Shown one piece after another: positions 1-7,983 of a stretch of DNA of 21,206 nt (within the stretch, counting starts at the first letter, position 1; each line of letters starts with the position of its first letter). Source of the DNA: Pseudomonadota bacterium (GTDB lineage Bacteria > Pseudomonadota > Gammaproteobacteria > Steroidobacterales > Steroidobacteraceae); contig JAJZLX010000550.1 of NCBI GenBank assembly GCA_021850555.1, positions 1 through 21,206 on the forward strand, given 5' to 3'. The position numbers and the translations under genes are program-made. The notes beneath the pieces were generated by a model, which saw nothing but the letters and a program-made list of their open reading frames with translations, had not been told where the DNA came from and searched no databases.

Positions 1-28
1 CATGGCGGGATGCGCGCATCCCGCCATG
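1..28. repeat. Perfect 28-bp palindrome at the window edge
   Basis: Bases 1-14 (CATGGCGGGATGCG) are the exact reverse complement of bases 15-28, with no spacer. The palindrome lies inside the reading frame of the GspA-like gene. It could be a natural sequence in a GC-rich linker, or a fold-back where an assembly ended. Confidence 0.85.
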
Positions 29-748
29 GCGGCGCCGGCGCACGACCCGGTCCGGATCGCGCATGGCGCCCCGGCCGGCCCGGCGAGCGCCACCGTGCGC
101 GCGCGCGCGCCGGCGTCCCTGCCGGCTCTGTTGACCCGATACGCCGGCGATACCACCGCCGATGCGGCCTACGCGAAGCTGTTCAGCCTGTGGGGCCTGC
201 GCTATGCGCCGGGAGAGGACCCCTGCGTCCAGGCGTCCCGCCATGGGCTCGCCTGCCTGAAGGACCGCGGCTCGCTCGGCCAGCTGCGCCTGTACAATCG
301 CCCGGCCATCCTGCTGTTGACCGACAACGCGGGCAACAGACATCGCGTGGTGTTGACTCGGCTCGGGAAGTCGCGCGCCACCATCGCTCTGGGGCAAACG
401 GCGCACCAGGTCGGCATCGGCGAGCTCTCGCGTGAGTGGATGGGCGATTACCTCGTGTTGTGGCGGCCGGGGGCGGATCCGGTACAGTCCTTGTCCACGG
501 GCATGAGCGGCGCGGATGTGCTCTGGCTGCGCGAGAGCCTGCGGGAACTGGCAGGCACGGAGGGGCCCGCCGGCCGGCCCATGAGCGACGTGTATGATGC
601 GAGTCTGGCTCGGCTTGTACGCCGCTTCCAACGCACGCACCGCCTGAACGCGGACGGCGTCGCCGGAATCGAGACGCAGGCGGCGCTGTCAGGCGCGATT
701 GCTGCGCCCGGCACTCCCTTGCTCACGTCCGCGGATCATGGCAGCTGA
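2..748 (+). CDS. gspA: GspA/ExeA-like type II secretion protein, C-terminal part (5' end outside window)
   Basis: GspA (ExeA) is an inner-membrane ATPase with a periplasmic peptidoglycan-binding part that works with GspB to place the type II secretin in the cell wall. About 248 residues are visible. An Ala/Pro-rich linker comes first, then a region resembling the C39-peptidase-like domain of ExeA (around LLTRYAGDTTADAAYAKLFS and LLLTDNAGNRHRVVLT). A peptidoglycan-binding domain ends it (GMSGADVLWLRESL, then VRRFQRTHRLNADGVAGIET). The family is about 550 residues with an N-terminal AAA ATPase, which is missing here, so the ATG at base 2 is probably internal. The next gene encodes its usual partner, GspB, 15 bp downstream, which supports the call. 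An alternative is a stand-alone peptidoglycan-binding protein. Confidence 0.72.
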   Translation: MAGCAHPAMAAPAHDPVRIAHGAPAGPASATVRARAPASLPALLTRYAGDTTADAAYAKLFSLWGLRYAPGEDPCVQASRHGLACLKDRGSLGQLRLYNRPAILLLTDNAGNRHRVVLTRLGKSRATIALGQTAHQVGIGELSREWMGDYLVLWRPGADPVQSLSTGMSGADVLWLRESLRELAGTEGPAGRPMSDVYDASLARLVRRFQRTHRLNADGVAGIETQAALSGAIAAPGTPLLTSADHGS

Positions 749-763
749 GGGGGAGGCGCGAGC

Positions 764-1450
764 ATGTCGTTCATCCTGGATGCGTTGAAGAAGTCGGAGA
801 GAGCCCGGCAGAAGCAGGCCGGACCCTCGCTGTTCGAGGTCAAAATCGCCGCGCCCAGGCGCGCTCTGCCGGGATGGGCGGTGGCCCTCGGCGTGCTTCT
901 GACGATCAACGCCGCGGTGATCGGCTGGGTGGTGCTGGGGCGGCCGGCCCGCCGGGCGGCCGCGACCGCCGCCCGCGCCACGGCGCCGGAGGCGGCCACC
1001 GTCGCGCAGTCGGGTGCCGCGAGCCGGCCTGTGAGCGCACCGCTCCCGGCGCAGGCAGTCACGAGTCCGGGCGGCGTGCCCGTGGGGCCGCCCGGCCCGG
1101 GGCAGCTCCAACTTCAAGCCGCCTCGCCGGCGGCCGCCGGGCAGGGCGGCTCCGGGATCACGCCCGCCATGGCCGCCGATTCCGCCGGTTATGCCCCCGC
1201 CGCGCGCGCGCGCAGCGATGCGCATCTGCCGCTGTACAAGCAGCTCGAGTCCGCGCCGGGCGATGCCCTGCCGCGGCTGCATCTCGATCTGCACGTGTAT
1301 GATGCCGATCCGAGCAAGCGCTTCGTCATGATCAACATGCACAGACTGAAGCAAGGAGGATCACTGCCTGATGGAGTGAAGGTGATCTCTATCAGGCCGG
1401 ACGGCGTAGTGCTGTCTTACGAGGGCCGGCGATTCCTGCTGCCGCGTTAG
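764..1450 (+). CDS. gspB: GspB-like type II secretion system assembly protein
   Basis: This 228-residue protein has the layout of GspB. The short cytoplasmic start MSFILDALKKSERARQ is typical of the family. A transmembrane segment (about residues 38-60, WAVALGVLLTINAAVIGWVV) follows, then a long Ala/Pro/Gly-rich periplasmic linker. The conserved C-terminal domain (about 165-228) contains LPRLHLDLHVYDADPSKRFV and ends ...YEGRRFLLPR. Its role is to work with GspA in inserting the secretin through peptidoglycan. The start is supported by a strong ribosome site (GGGGGAGG) just upstream, and the gene lies 15 bp behind the GspA-like gene, so the two are probably co-transcribed. No other type II secretion genes are in the window, as is common for the gspAB pair. 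Confidence 0.85.
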   Translation: MSFILDALKKSERARQKQAGPSLFEVKIAAPRRALPGWAVALGVLLTINAAVIGWVVLGRPARRAAATAARATAPEAATVAQSGAASRPVSAPLPAQAVTSPGGVPVGPPGPGQLQLQAASPAAAGQGGSGITPAMAADSAGYAPAARARSDAHLPLYKQLESAPGDALPRLHLDLHVYDADPSKRFVMINMHRLKQGGSLPDGVKVISIRPDGVVLSYEGRRFLLPR

Positions 1451-1641
1451 AATCCACCGTCGCGAGCCGACCGGCGTATCGCGGGACGGTCCATGAGCGA
1501 TGCACGGGGACCGCCGCGGCGCCACGACTGTCGGACATTGGATACACGTGACATAACCAGACTCGCCGGTTGACGGAGTTCACAGATTCGCGGGCCGTAC
1601 CGCGACAAGTGAATTCACCGAGTCCATGGTGTAGCCGACAT

Positions 1642-3015
1642 ATGACTGCCGTTCCCGCACGCATACTCGTGGTCGATCGCGATCCGAAATATCGCGAGTG
1701 GTTGCGGCTGCACCTCGGAATCCTCTACCCGGAGGCCGCGGTGAGCACGCTCGCCCCCGAGGAGCTGGATGCCGTCAAGGGCGGGCAGGAGGGCCGGCCC
1801 CACGATGCGCTCATCCTGGGTGCCGATTTCGGCTCCGGCCCCGAGGAGCCGCGGCCGGAGGGCCTGAGGCTCCTGCGCAAGCTCCAGGCCGGGCAGGCGG
1901 CCCCTCCCGTCATCGTCCTTGCAGAGCGGGGCGATGAGCTCACCGCAGTGCAGGCCATACGCGCGGGAGCGGCCGATTACCTGCCCAAGCGCCTGCTGAC
2001 GCCCCTGCGCCTGAAAGCCTCGCTCGATGAGGTGCCGAGAGGGGCCGGACAGCGGGGCGCCGGGGAGCCCGCTGACGCCTCCGACACCGATCAGACCACG
2101 CGCAACGTCGCCGTCATCGCACAGCCGCCGCCACCCTCGACTCCGCAACCGCCGCAGGAGCCCGCCCTGCCCGCGAGCCCTGCCCCGCCTCGGACACCGG
2201 AGCGGCCGCGCATCGCCGACTACTCGATCACCCGCAAGATCGGCGAGTCTGAAAAGGCCGTCGTCTACCTGGCCGAAAGCGAACGCCTCGCGACCGAGAT
2301 CGCCCTGAAGGTGAGCAAGATCCCGCGCGAAGGCCGCGCCAGACAGGCGCTCGAGCGCGAGTATCAGGCCATACTGGCCGTGCACGATCCGGCCGTGGTG
2401 CGCATCTTCGATCACGGCACCGCCGGCGGCTACGAATACCTTGCCATGGAATACTTCCCGCTCGGGGACCTGAAGACGCGCATGCAGGTTGGCATGACCG
2501 AGTCGGAGGCGCTGAAGTTCCTGGAGAAGATCGCGGCGGCGCTTTCGGTCGTGCACCGTGCGGGATTGCTGCATCGCGACCTCAAGCCGCCCAACGTCAT
2601 GCTGCGCGACAACGACAACGTGGTGTTGATCGATTTCGGCCTGGCGCGGCTGCTGGATGGCACTCACAACAGCACCTACACCGGCGTCCTGCGCGGGTCG
2701 CCCTACTACATGAGCCCGGAGCAGGCGCTCGGCGAGAAGCTCGACCCGCGATCGGACCTGTACAGTCTGGGGGTGATCTTCCACGAGATGTTGACCGGCC
2801 GGAAACCTTTCACGGGCTCCAGCGCCATGGAAGTGCTGCAGCAACACGTGAACTCCCCCCCGCCGCGCCTGCCGGCACCCCTGTCGCGCTATTCCTCCCT
2901 GGTGGCACAGCTGCTCTCCAAGCGGCGCGAAAACCGCTTCGGCACAGCCGAAGAAGTCATCGCCGCCTCCGCATCGCTGCGCAACGGGCGTCGCCGGACA
3001 CCGTCAGCCGCCTGA
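1642..3015 (+). CDS. Ser/Thr protein kinase with N-terminal degenerate receiver domain
   Basis: The 457-residue protein has two parts. Residues 6-130 resemble a response-regulator receiver: the acidic pair D12/D14 and the late lysine K116 (DYLPKR) are present. Where the phosphoacceptor Asp is expected, at the end of strand 3 (DALILG), there is Gly60 (D62 lies two positions on), and the usual Thr/Ser is Ala94. A Pro-rich linker (about 160-190) leads to a PknB-type kinase domain (194-445). That domain has a divergent glycine loop (GESEKAVVYL), the ATP lysine K223, HRDLKPPN with catalytic D313 and N318, DFG at 331-333 and SPE at 358-360. These residues predict an active kinase. There is no membrane segment, so it should be cytoplasmic. 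ATG 1642 was chosen because the receiver fold begins right after it; the ribosome site is poor. The gene stands alone downstream of gspB, with a 191-bp gap. Confidence 0.85.
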   Translation: MTAVPARILVVDRDPKYREWLRLHLGILYPEAAVSTLAPEELDAVKGGQEGRPHDALILGADFGSGPEEPRPEGLRLLRKLQAGQAAPPVIVLAERGDELTAVQAIRAGAADYLPKRLLTPLRLKASLDEVPRGAGQRGAGEPADASDTDQTTRNVAVIAQPPPPSTPQPPQEPALPASPAPPRTPERPRIADYSITRKIGESEKAVVYLAESERLATEIALKVSKIPREGRARQALEREYQAILAVHDPAVVRIFDHGTAGGYEYLAMEYFPLGDLKTRMQVGMTESEALKFLEKIAAALSVVHRAGLLHRDLKPPNVMLRDNDNVVLIDFGLARLLDGTHNSTYTGVLRGSPYYMSPEQALGEKLDPRSDLYSLGVIFHEMLTGRKPFTGSSAMEVLQQHVNSPPPRLPAPLSRYSSLVAQLLSKRRENRFGTAEEVIAASASLRNGRRRTPSAA

Positions 3016-3151
3016 TCAGTCCGCAGGGCCCCCACCCGGCCTGAGCGCAGGTCCGGGCGGCGGCGGCCGCACGTGCGCCTTGACACCCCGGCGGCGGGGG
3101 GGTGCAATCCGGGCCTGGAGGGACAAGGTCCCGGGGATCCCGACCACGTCC

Positions 3152-4297
3152 ATGCGGCCGTGCCATCTCGTCGATACGACCCTGTTCTATTCGCCGACGA
3201 GTGGCGGGGTCCGACGCTACGTGAACGCCAAGCACGGCTGGCTCACCGCCCAGCCCGGCTGGCGACACACGCTGGTCGTGCCCGGAAGCGAAAATCACAT
3301 CGAGCGCGGCGGCATCTGCACACTCCGGGGCGTGCCCGTCCCCGGCTCGTTCAACTACCGCCTGCCGCTTACGCCGCGCCGCTGGGCAAAGCTGCTCGAT
3401 GCGCTGCGGCCTGACCTGATCGAGGCCGGCGACGCTTTCCATCCGGCGTGGGCGGCGCTGCGCGTCGCGCAGCGCAGAGGCATTCCGGCCGCGGCATTCT
3501 GTCATTCCAACCTGCCGCGCATCCTCGGGCGCCGTCTCGGCGGGCGGCTCGCCGAGCAGTTGGTCTGCCGATACGTGCGCTGGCTGTACGAGCGCTTCGA
3601 TGTGGTTTTCGCACCCAGCCTCCAGGTGCTGGATTTTCTCGCCGACCTCGGCATCCGGCACGCCGTTCACCAGCCACTCGGTGTCGATGCCGACATGTTC
3701 CGGCCCGAGCGGCGCGGGGATTGGCTGCGCGGATGCCTGGGCCTCGGACCCGAGACCCGCGTGCTGGTGTATGCCGGCCGCTTCACGGACGAGAAGAACG
3801 TCCCGGTCCTGCTGGGTGCCTTCGCCAGACTGGGCCGTTCCTATCACCTGTTGATGATCGGCGGCGCCCGCCGGGGAAGCCTGGCAACCAACGTCACTCT
3901 TCTGCCGTACCGGCGCGACGGCATCGAGCTCGCCCGATGGATCGCCTCGGCCGACGCGCTCGTGCACGCCGGGACACGCGAGACCTTCGGACTGGTGATC
4001 CTGGAGGCGATGGCCTGCGGACGGCCGGTGGTCGCCGCCCGCGCCGGGGCACTGCCTGAGCTGGTGGACGAGCACGTGGGAATGCTGGCCGAGCCGGGCA
4101 GAGCGGACAGCCTGGCCGAAGCGATCTCGGCGCTCTACGAGCGTGATCTCGAAGCGGTCGGAGCCAGCGCCCGCGCCCGTGTCTTGCGGCATTTCACGTG
4201 GCAGAAGACATTCCAGCGGCAGATGGCCGTGTATGGCTCCCTGCTTGCCGGCCTTCCGGCCGTGGCTCAGCAGGAGAAAATCGTGGAAGCCGGCTAG
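3152..4297 (+). CDS. Family 4 (GT-B) glycosyltransferase
   Basis: A 381-residue GT-B glycosyltransferase related to the MgtA/SqdX type of GT4 enzymes, which move a sugar from a nucleotide sugar to a lipid or glycan at the inner face of the membrane. The N-terminal half has FYSPTSGGVRRYV, the loop that typically faces the acceptor, and FCHSNLP. The C-terminal half has the donor-binding features: VYAGRFTDEKNVPVLL (R210, K215) and the E-x7-E pair E277/E285 in GTRETFGLVILEAMACGRPV. The start at 3152 is placed where homology to the family begins; an earlier in-frame ATG at 3080 would add 24 unlikely residues. The acceptor cannot be told from sequence. It converges with a minus-strand methyltransferase pair that could belong to the same glycolipid or polysaccharide task, but this is only context. 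Confidence 0.85.
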   Translation: MRPCHLVDTTLFYSPTSGGVRRYVNAKHGWLTAQPGWRHTLVVPGSENHIERGGICTLRGVPVPGSFNYRLPLTPRRWAKLLDALRPDLIEAGDAFHPAWAALRVAQRRGIPAAAFCHSNLPRILGRRLGGRLAEQLVCRYVRWLYERFDVVFAPSLQVLDFLADLGIRHAVHQPLGVDADMFRPERRGDWLRGCLGLGPETRVLVYAGRFTDEKNVPVLLGAFARLGRSYHLLMIGGARRGSLATNVTLLPYRRDGIELARWIASADALVHAGTRETFGLVILEAMACGRPVVAARAGALPELVDEHVGMLAEPGRADSLAEAISALYERDLEAVGASARARVLRHFTWQKTFQRQMAVYGSLLAGLPAVAQQEKIVEAG

Positions 4298-4367
4298 CAG
4301 GCGGCCAGCGCTCATCACGGAGCGCTGAAGCATGAGGCACGGGCACAGCGCGAGGAGTCGCCTGTCG

Positions 4368-4384
4368 GCGAAGCACCGCTTCGC
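4368..4384. terminator. Short hairpin between convergent genes
   Basis: GCGAAGC and GCTTCGC pair perfectly around the loop ACC, between the stop of the glycosyltransferase and the 3' end of the opposite-strand unknown gene. There is no T run on either side, so a bidirectional terminator is only a suggestion. Confidence 0.25.
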
Positions 4385-4511
4385 TGCACCGAGCGGCAGG
4401 CGGGAGCCTGCCCCGAACGGATCGCGGAGCAAGGGCCGCGGAGCGGGACGCCGCAGCGGGCTTGCGCGAGACGGGACAGCGCGACGCACTGCCCGCGGCC
4501 GGGATTTCAAT

Positions 4512-4925
4512 TCAGCGGCCGCGCAGCGCCATGAGCACCCGCCGGCCCGTACGTCGGCGCGCCAGCGTCAATACCAGCCACCAGAACACACGCTTCATGA
4601 GCGGCACGGTCCGCGGAGGAACGGCCTGATAGAACGCCGCGCCGACATCGCGGTGCACGTAAACCGTGTGCGCCCACAGCAGCCATTCCCGCGGGGGGCT
4701 CGCGATGCGAAAGCACTGCCCATCGAGCTCGACCACGCTCGGCGCCGACAGCCTCTCCGGCAGATCCTCAGGCGCCGGGCCCATGAAAGTCAGGATCAGC
4801 GTCTCCGCCGGACAGTCGGCCGCCGCGCCGATGAGCGTCAATCCGGCACGGACACCGGCCTCGCGCCGGCAGACCACCGGACCGTGGAATACTGCGATGA
4901 GACGTGGCGCCGGGGACTCGTTCAC
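4512..4925 (-). CDS. Unknown 137-residue protein
   Basis: I do not recognise this protein. It begins MNESPAPRLIAVFHGPVV from a GTG codon. A mixed alpha/beta-looking body follows, with a hydrophobic and then basic end (PLMKRVFWWLVLTLARRRTG), which could be a membrane-associated helix. It starts 15 bp after the stop of the SAM methyltransferase on the same strand, so the two are very likely one transcript. Coding potential is supported by a full-length frame in GC-rich DNA and by the tight gene pairing. The function is unknown. Confidence 0.55.
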   Translation of the reverse strand: MNESPAPRLIAVFHGPVVCRREAGVRAGLTLIGAAADCPAETLILTFMGPAPEDLPERLSAPSVVELDGQCFRIASPPREWLLWAHTVYVHRDVGAAFYQAVPPRTVPLMKRVFWWLVLTLARRRTGRRVLMALRGR

Positions 4926-4940
4926 TGTTCGTTCCGCAGT

Positions 4941-5534
4941 TCAGAAGCGGGATTCCAGCTCCCAGACGGTGAGCGGCACCCCGCGGCGCAGCCAGAAGCC
5001 CGTGCCGACCTCGCGAAAGTTGCGCTGCAGGCGCAGCCGGTACCAGCGGCCCGCGCGCAGGTGCACGTCCGGGTCCGTCCGTGTCTGGTCGCAGTTCCAT
5101 TGCCAGTCGCGCCGGGTGAGCGCGCTGAAATACAACACGCCGCGGCACTGGCGGGCGAAGTTCGCAAGCGCCCGCGCCGCGTGCTGCGCATCGAGATACT
5201 GCAGCACGTCATAGCAGATCACCAGGTCGAACGGCTTAGCGGGACGGTAGTCCTCGATGCGACCGGACTCCCATCCGTATCGGCGGCACAGGTATTCGCT
5301 CGTTTCCAGACCGACGTATTCGGCCTTCGGCAGCAGCCGCCTGAGCGGCGCGCGCAGCATCCCGGTGCCGCAGCCCGCATCGAGCACCCGGCGCACGGGC
5401 AGCCCGACGTGCTCGGTGAAAGCCGCGATCAATCTTGCGCGTGCCTGCATCTCCCGGCGAGTGGTGACTGCGGTGCGTGGATCGTAGTAGTAGCGCCGGT
5501 AGTACTCTGTGTCGAACGCGCGTCTTGCTTGCAA
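4941..5534 (-). CDS. SAM-dependent class I methyltransferase
   Basis: A 197-residue class I methyltransferase. Motif I is VLDAGCGTGML (residues 50-60), binding SAM. The acidic residue after strand 2 is in YVGLETSEYL, and motif IV is FDLVICYDVLQYL. The C-terminal half carries a Trp/Arg-rich stretch. The substrate cannot be inferred; small-molecule and lipid methyltransferases share this fold. No ATG is available near the start. The TTG at 5534 is chosen because it is preceded by a good ribosome site (GAGGGG, about 6 nt away) and gives the N-terminus MQARRAFDTEYYRRYYYDPR. The ribosome site and start region are duplicated in tandem just upstream (see 5512-5641). It is followed by the unknown gene at 4512-4925, probably as an operon. 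Confidence 0.78.
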   Translation of the reverse strand: MQARRAFDTEYYRRYYYDPRTAVTTRREMQARARLIAAFTEHVGLPVRRVLDAGCGTGMLRAPLRRLLPKAEYVGLETSEYLCRRYGWESGRIEDYRPAKPFDLVICYDVLQYLDAQHAARALANFARQCRGVLYFSALTRRDWQWNCDQTRTDPDVHLRAGRWYRLRLQRNFREVGTGFWLRRGVPLTVWELESRF

Positions 5535-5641
5535 ATGCTGCCCCTCTCTCGCGGGCTGAAAGAGTCACCTGGCGGGTCGAAGGCGCGTCGTGCTTGCAAG
5601 TGCTGCCCCTCAGTCCAGGCAGGATCAATGTCACCCGGCCC
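5512..5641. repeat. 65-bp tandem duplication over a gene start
   Basis: Bases 5512-5576 and 5577-5641 are two direct copies. They are strongest over the first 35 bases (TCGAACGCGCGTC... against TCGAAGGCGCGTC..., both containing TGCTTGCAA and TGCTGCCCCTC) and more diverged after that. Read on the minus strand, each copy carries a ribosome site and a TTG start for QARRAFD. The 65-bp offset is not a multiple of three, so the upstream start runs out of frame with the methyltransferase. Confidence 0.8.
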
Positions 5642-5783
5642 TGCGCGCGACGGTCGCGCCCAGGGCGGCGCTTGGCCCGGCCGGACGGCCATGCAACCCG
5701 GGCTCACGGACCCTAGTTTGCCGGATGAGGCGAGCCGCTGCACACTGCTCGCTGGTGACCGGCGAACCCGGGAGATCATCATC

Positions 5784-6374
5784 ATGCAGCCGAGTATTTT
5801 GAGCCGCTCGAGACGCCTCATGAGCGCGCTTGCCATGGCGCTGTCTCTGGCGCTGCCCGCCTGCGGCCAGGCCGGCACGCCCACGGCGCCGGGATTCACG
5901 CTGGCAAGCGCCGATCTGAGGCCAGGCGCCCCGTTCGGCCTGCGGCATGTCTACGACCGGGACGGCTGCCGGGGCCGCAACATATCTCCGGCGCTCACGT
6001 GGCAGCACCCACCCGCGGGCACCCGCAGCTTCGCGCTGCTGATGTTCGATTCCGACGCGCCCGGCGGCGGCTGGTGGCACTGGCTGGTCTTCGACATTCC
6101 GGCACAGACCCGCTCACTGCCGTCCGGCGCCGGCAACCCGGGCGCGCACCTGATGCCCGGGGGAGCGATCCAGAGCCGCAACGATTACGGATCGCTGGGC
6201 TATGGAGGGCCATGCCCTCCGCCCGGCGCGCCCCATCACTACCATCTCATGCTGTATGCCCTGCGGGTCGCCCGGGTGGGCTTGAGCACCAATGCCAGCC
6301 CCGGGCAAGTGCATTCGAGCGTGCGCGCCGCCGCAATCGCCAAGGCCGAGATGACGGTACTCTACGGCCGATGA
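5784..6374 (+). CDS. YbhB/YbcL-type PEBP-family lipoprotein
   Basis: A 196-residue member of the bacterial phosphatidylethanolamine-binding (Raf kinase inhibitor-like, YbhB/YbcL) family. The N-terminus has basic residues, a hydrophobic stretch and a lipobox (LALPAC, Cys about residue 27), so it should be exported and lipid-anchored. Family motifs are visible: GRNISPALTWQHPPAGTRSF, LLMFDSDAPGGGWWHWLVFD, and a Tyr/Gly-rich pocket segment NDYGSLGYGGPCPPPGAPHH followed by YHLMLYALRV. ATG 5784 is preceded by GGGAGA at normal distance. The family fold binds small anionic ligands, but no biochemical role is firmly known for the bacterial proteins. It is transcribed alone, divergent from the methyltransferase at 5534. 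Confidence 0.85.
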   Translation: MQPSILSRSRRLMSALAMALSLALPACGQAGTPTAPGFTLASADLRPGAPFGLRHVYDRDGCRGRNISPALTWQHPPAGTRSFALLMFDSDAPGGGWWHWLVFDIPAQTRSLPSGAGNPGAHLMPGGAIQSRNDYGSLGYGGPCPPPGAPHHYHLMLYALRVARVGLSTNASPGQVHSSVRAAAIAKAEMTVLYGR

Positions 6375-6469
6375 GTGCCCGCGGAGCCTGTGTTGCGCAG
6401 CCGCGGGCGCGTAGGTAGTCTTGCGCGCCTTTGCACTCTTGCCCCCCACGCCACCCCGGAACCCGCTTC

Positions 6470-7861
6470 ATGCCCCCTGTCAATCGGCGCCGCACAGCCA
6501 CGCGCCGCGTCCCCAGAATCGGCTTCGCCAGCCTGGGTTGCCCCAAGGCGCTGGTGGATTCCGAGCGCATCCTGACCACGCTGCGCGCCGAAGGGTATGA
6601 GATCTCGGCCACGTACGAGCAGGCCGACCTGGTGGTGGTCAACACCTGCGGCTTCATCGACGCGGCGGTGGACGAATCGCTCGAGACCATCGGCGAGGCG
6701 CTGCAGCGCAACGGCCGTGTCATCGTGACCGGCTGTCTGGGCGCTCGACCCGAGCGCATCCTGGAGCGCCATCCGCGCGTTCTGAAGGTCACCGGCCCTC
6801 AGACCCATGCCGAGGTCATCGGGGCCATCCACGAGCACCTGCCGCCGCAACACGACCCGTTCCTCGATCTGGTGCCTCCACAGGGTATTCGCCTGACGCC
6901 GCGCCACTACGCGTACCTCAAGATCTCCGAGGGCTGCAACAACTCCTGCAGCTTCTGCATCATTCCGGCGCTGCGCGGCAGGCTCTCCAGCCGCCGGATC
7001 GACGAGGTGCTCGGGGAAGCCGAGCGGCTCGCGGCCGCCGGCGTGAAGGAGATTCTGGTCATCTCTCAAGACACCAGCGCCTACGGAGCGGACATCCGGT
7101 ACGCCACCGGCTCGTGGCGCGACAAGGAGTACCGGACTCGCTTCATCGACCTCGCGCGCGCCCTGGGCACTCTGGGCATCTGGATACGGCTCCATTACGT
7201 CTATCCCTATCCCCACGTGGACGAGGTCATTGCGCTGATGGCCGAGCGGCAAGTGCTGCCCTACCTCGACATCCCGTTCCAACATGGAAGCCCGGCCGTT
7301 TTGAAGCGCATGCGCCGCCCGGCCCATGCGGAAGACGTGCCGGCACGCATACGCGCATGGCGGCAGCAGTGTCCCGACCTGACGCTGCGCAGCACGTTCA
7401 TCGTCGGGTTCCCCGGCGAGACCGAAGCGGAGTTCGAGGCACTGCTCGAATGGCTCGATGAGGTGCAGCTCGATCGCGTGGGCTGCTTCAAGTACTCGCC
7501 CGTGGAAGGCGCCGCCGCCAACGAGCTGGCCGATCACGTGCCTGCGCAAGTCCAGGAAGAACGCTACGCGCGCTTCATGGAGCGTGCGGCCCGCATCAGC
7601 GCCCGGCGCCTGCAACGGCGGATCGGGCAGCGGCTGCGCGTGCTCGTGGATTCAGCCGATGAGCACGGGGCAGTCGCCCGCAGCGAGGCCGATGCGCCCG
7701 AGATCGACGGCGTGGTGCGGATAGAGGGTGCGGCGGGACTGCGCCCCGGCGAATGGGCCGACGTGGAGATCACAGCCTCCGATGTGTACGACCTGCACGC
7801 CCGACTGGTGGAGGGAACGGCTCGGGGAGCTTGCGGGCATCGCGCGACGAAGCGAGCCTGA
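6470..7861 (+). CDS. rimO: Ribosomal protein uS12 methylthiotransferase RimO
   Basis: RimO adds a methylthio group to an aspartate of ribosomal protein uS12 (S12) with radical SAM chemistry and two 4Fe-4S clusters. The 463-residue product shows the N-terminal cluster domain, with Cys24 in [16 protein letters not shown], Cys60 in VVNTCGFID and Cys89 in VTGCLGARP. The radical SAM core has CNNSCSFC (Cys156, 160, 163), and [15 protein letters not shown] follows further in. A C-terminal TRAM domain comes last. The [12 protein letters not shown] signature distinguishes RimO from MiaB. It is slightly longer than the E. coli enzyme (441), through an N-terminal basic stretch and a short C-terminal tail. 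ATG 6470 is the best start and lies in frame with the family N-terminus. Confidence 0.95.
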   Translation: MPPVNRRRTATRRVPRIGFASLGCPKALVDSERILTTLRAEGYEISATYEQADLVVVNTCGFIDAAVDESLETIGEALQRNGRVIVTGCLGARPERILERHPRVLKVTGPQTHAEVIGAIHEHLPPQHDPFLDLVPPQGIRLTPRHYAYLKISEGCNNSCSFCIIPALRGRLSSRRIDEVLGEAERLAAAGVKEILVISQDTSAYGADIRYATGSWRDKEYRTRFIDLARALGTLGIWIRLHYVYPYPHVDEVIALMAERQVLPYLDIPFQHGSPAVLKRMRRPAHAEDVPARIRAWRQQCPDLTLRSTFIVGFPGETEAEFEALLEWLDEVQLDRVGCFKYSPVEGAAANELADHVPAQVQEERYARFMERAARISARRLQRRIGQRLRVLVDSADEHGAVARSEADAPEIDGVVRIEGAAGLRPGEWADVEITASDVYDLHARLVEGTARGACGHRATKRA

Positions 7862-7969
7862 TTCTCGATGAGGGGGGAGCCGGCCTTAAAGAGCACCGCG
7901 CTCCCAGGACCGCCACATGGCCCGGACGGCGGACGATGAGCGCCGCGGACGGGACCGGAAGCCCACGGA

Positions 7970-7983
7970 TATACTGAGTTGAA
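7970..7983 (+). promoter_or_regulatory. Possible -10 box giving a near-leaderless transcript
   Basis: TATACT at 7970-7975 is a strong -10 match placed 8 bases before ATG 7984. The following TGAGTTG resembles the sequence after the TACACT box in front of the gene at 9885. No clear -35 box is seen. Confidence 0.35.

Noticed and set aside
5512..5641. Link between the 65-bp tandem duplication and the 65/66-bp phased repeats
   Set aside because: The period is the same but the sequences do not align (no GTCGTTTCC motif), so the similarity of length is probably coincidence.
4332..5783. Long plus-strand frame preceding the PEBP protein
   Set aside because: It is antisense to the methyltransferase and the unknown gene and is Arg/Pro-rich without domains. 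The true start is ATG 5784 with a ribosome site and lipoprotein signal.
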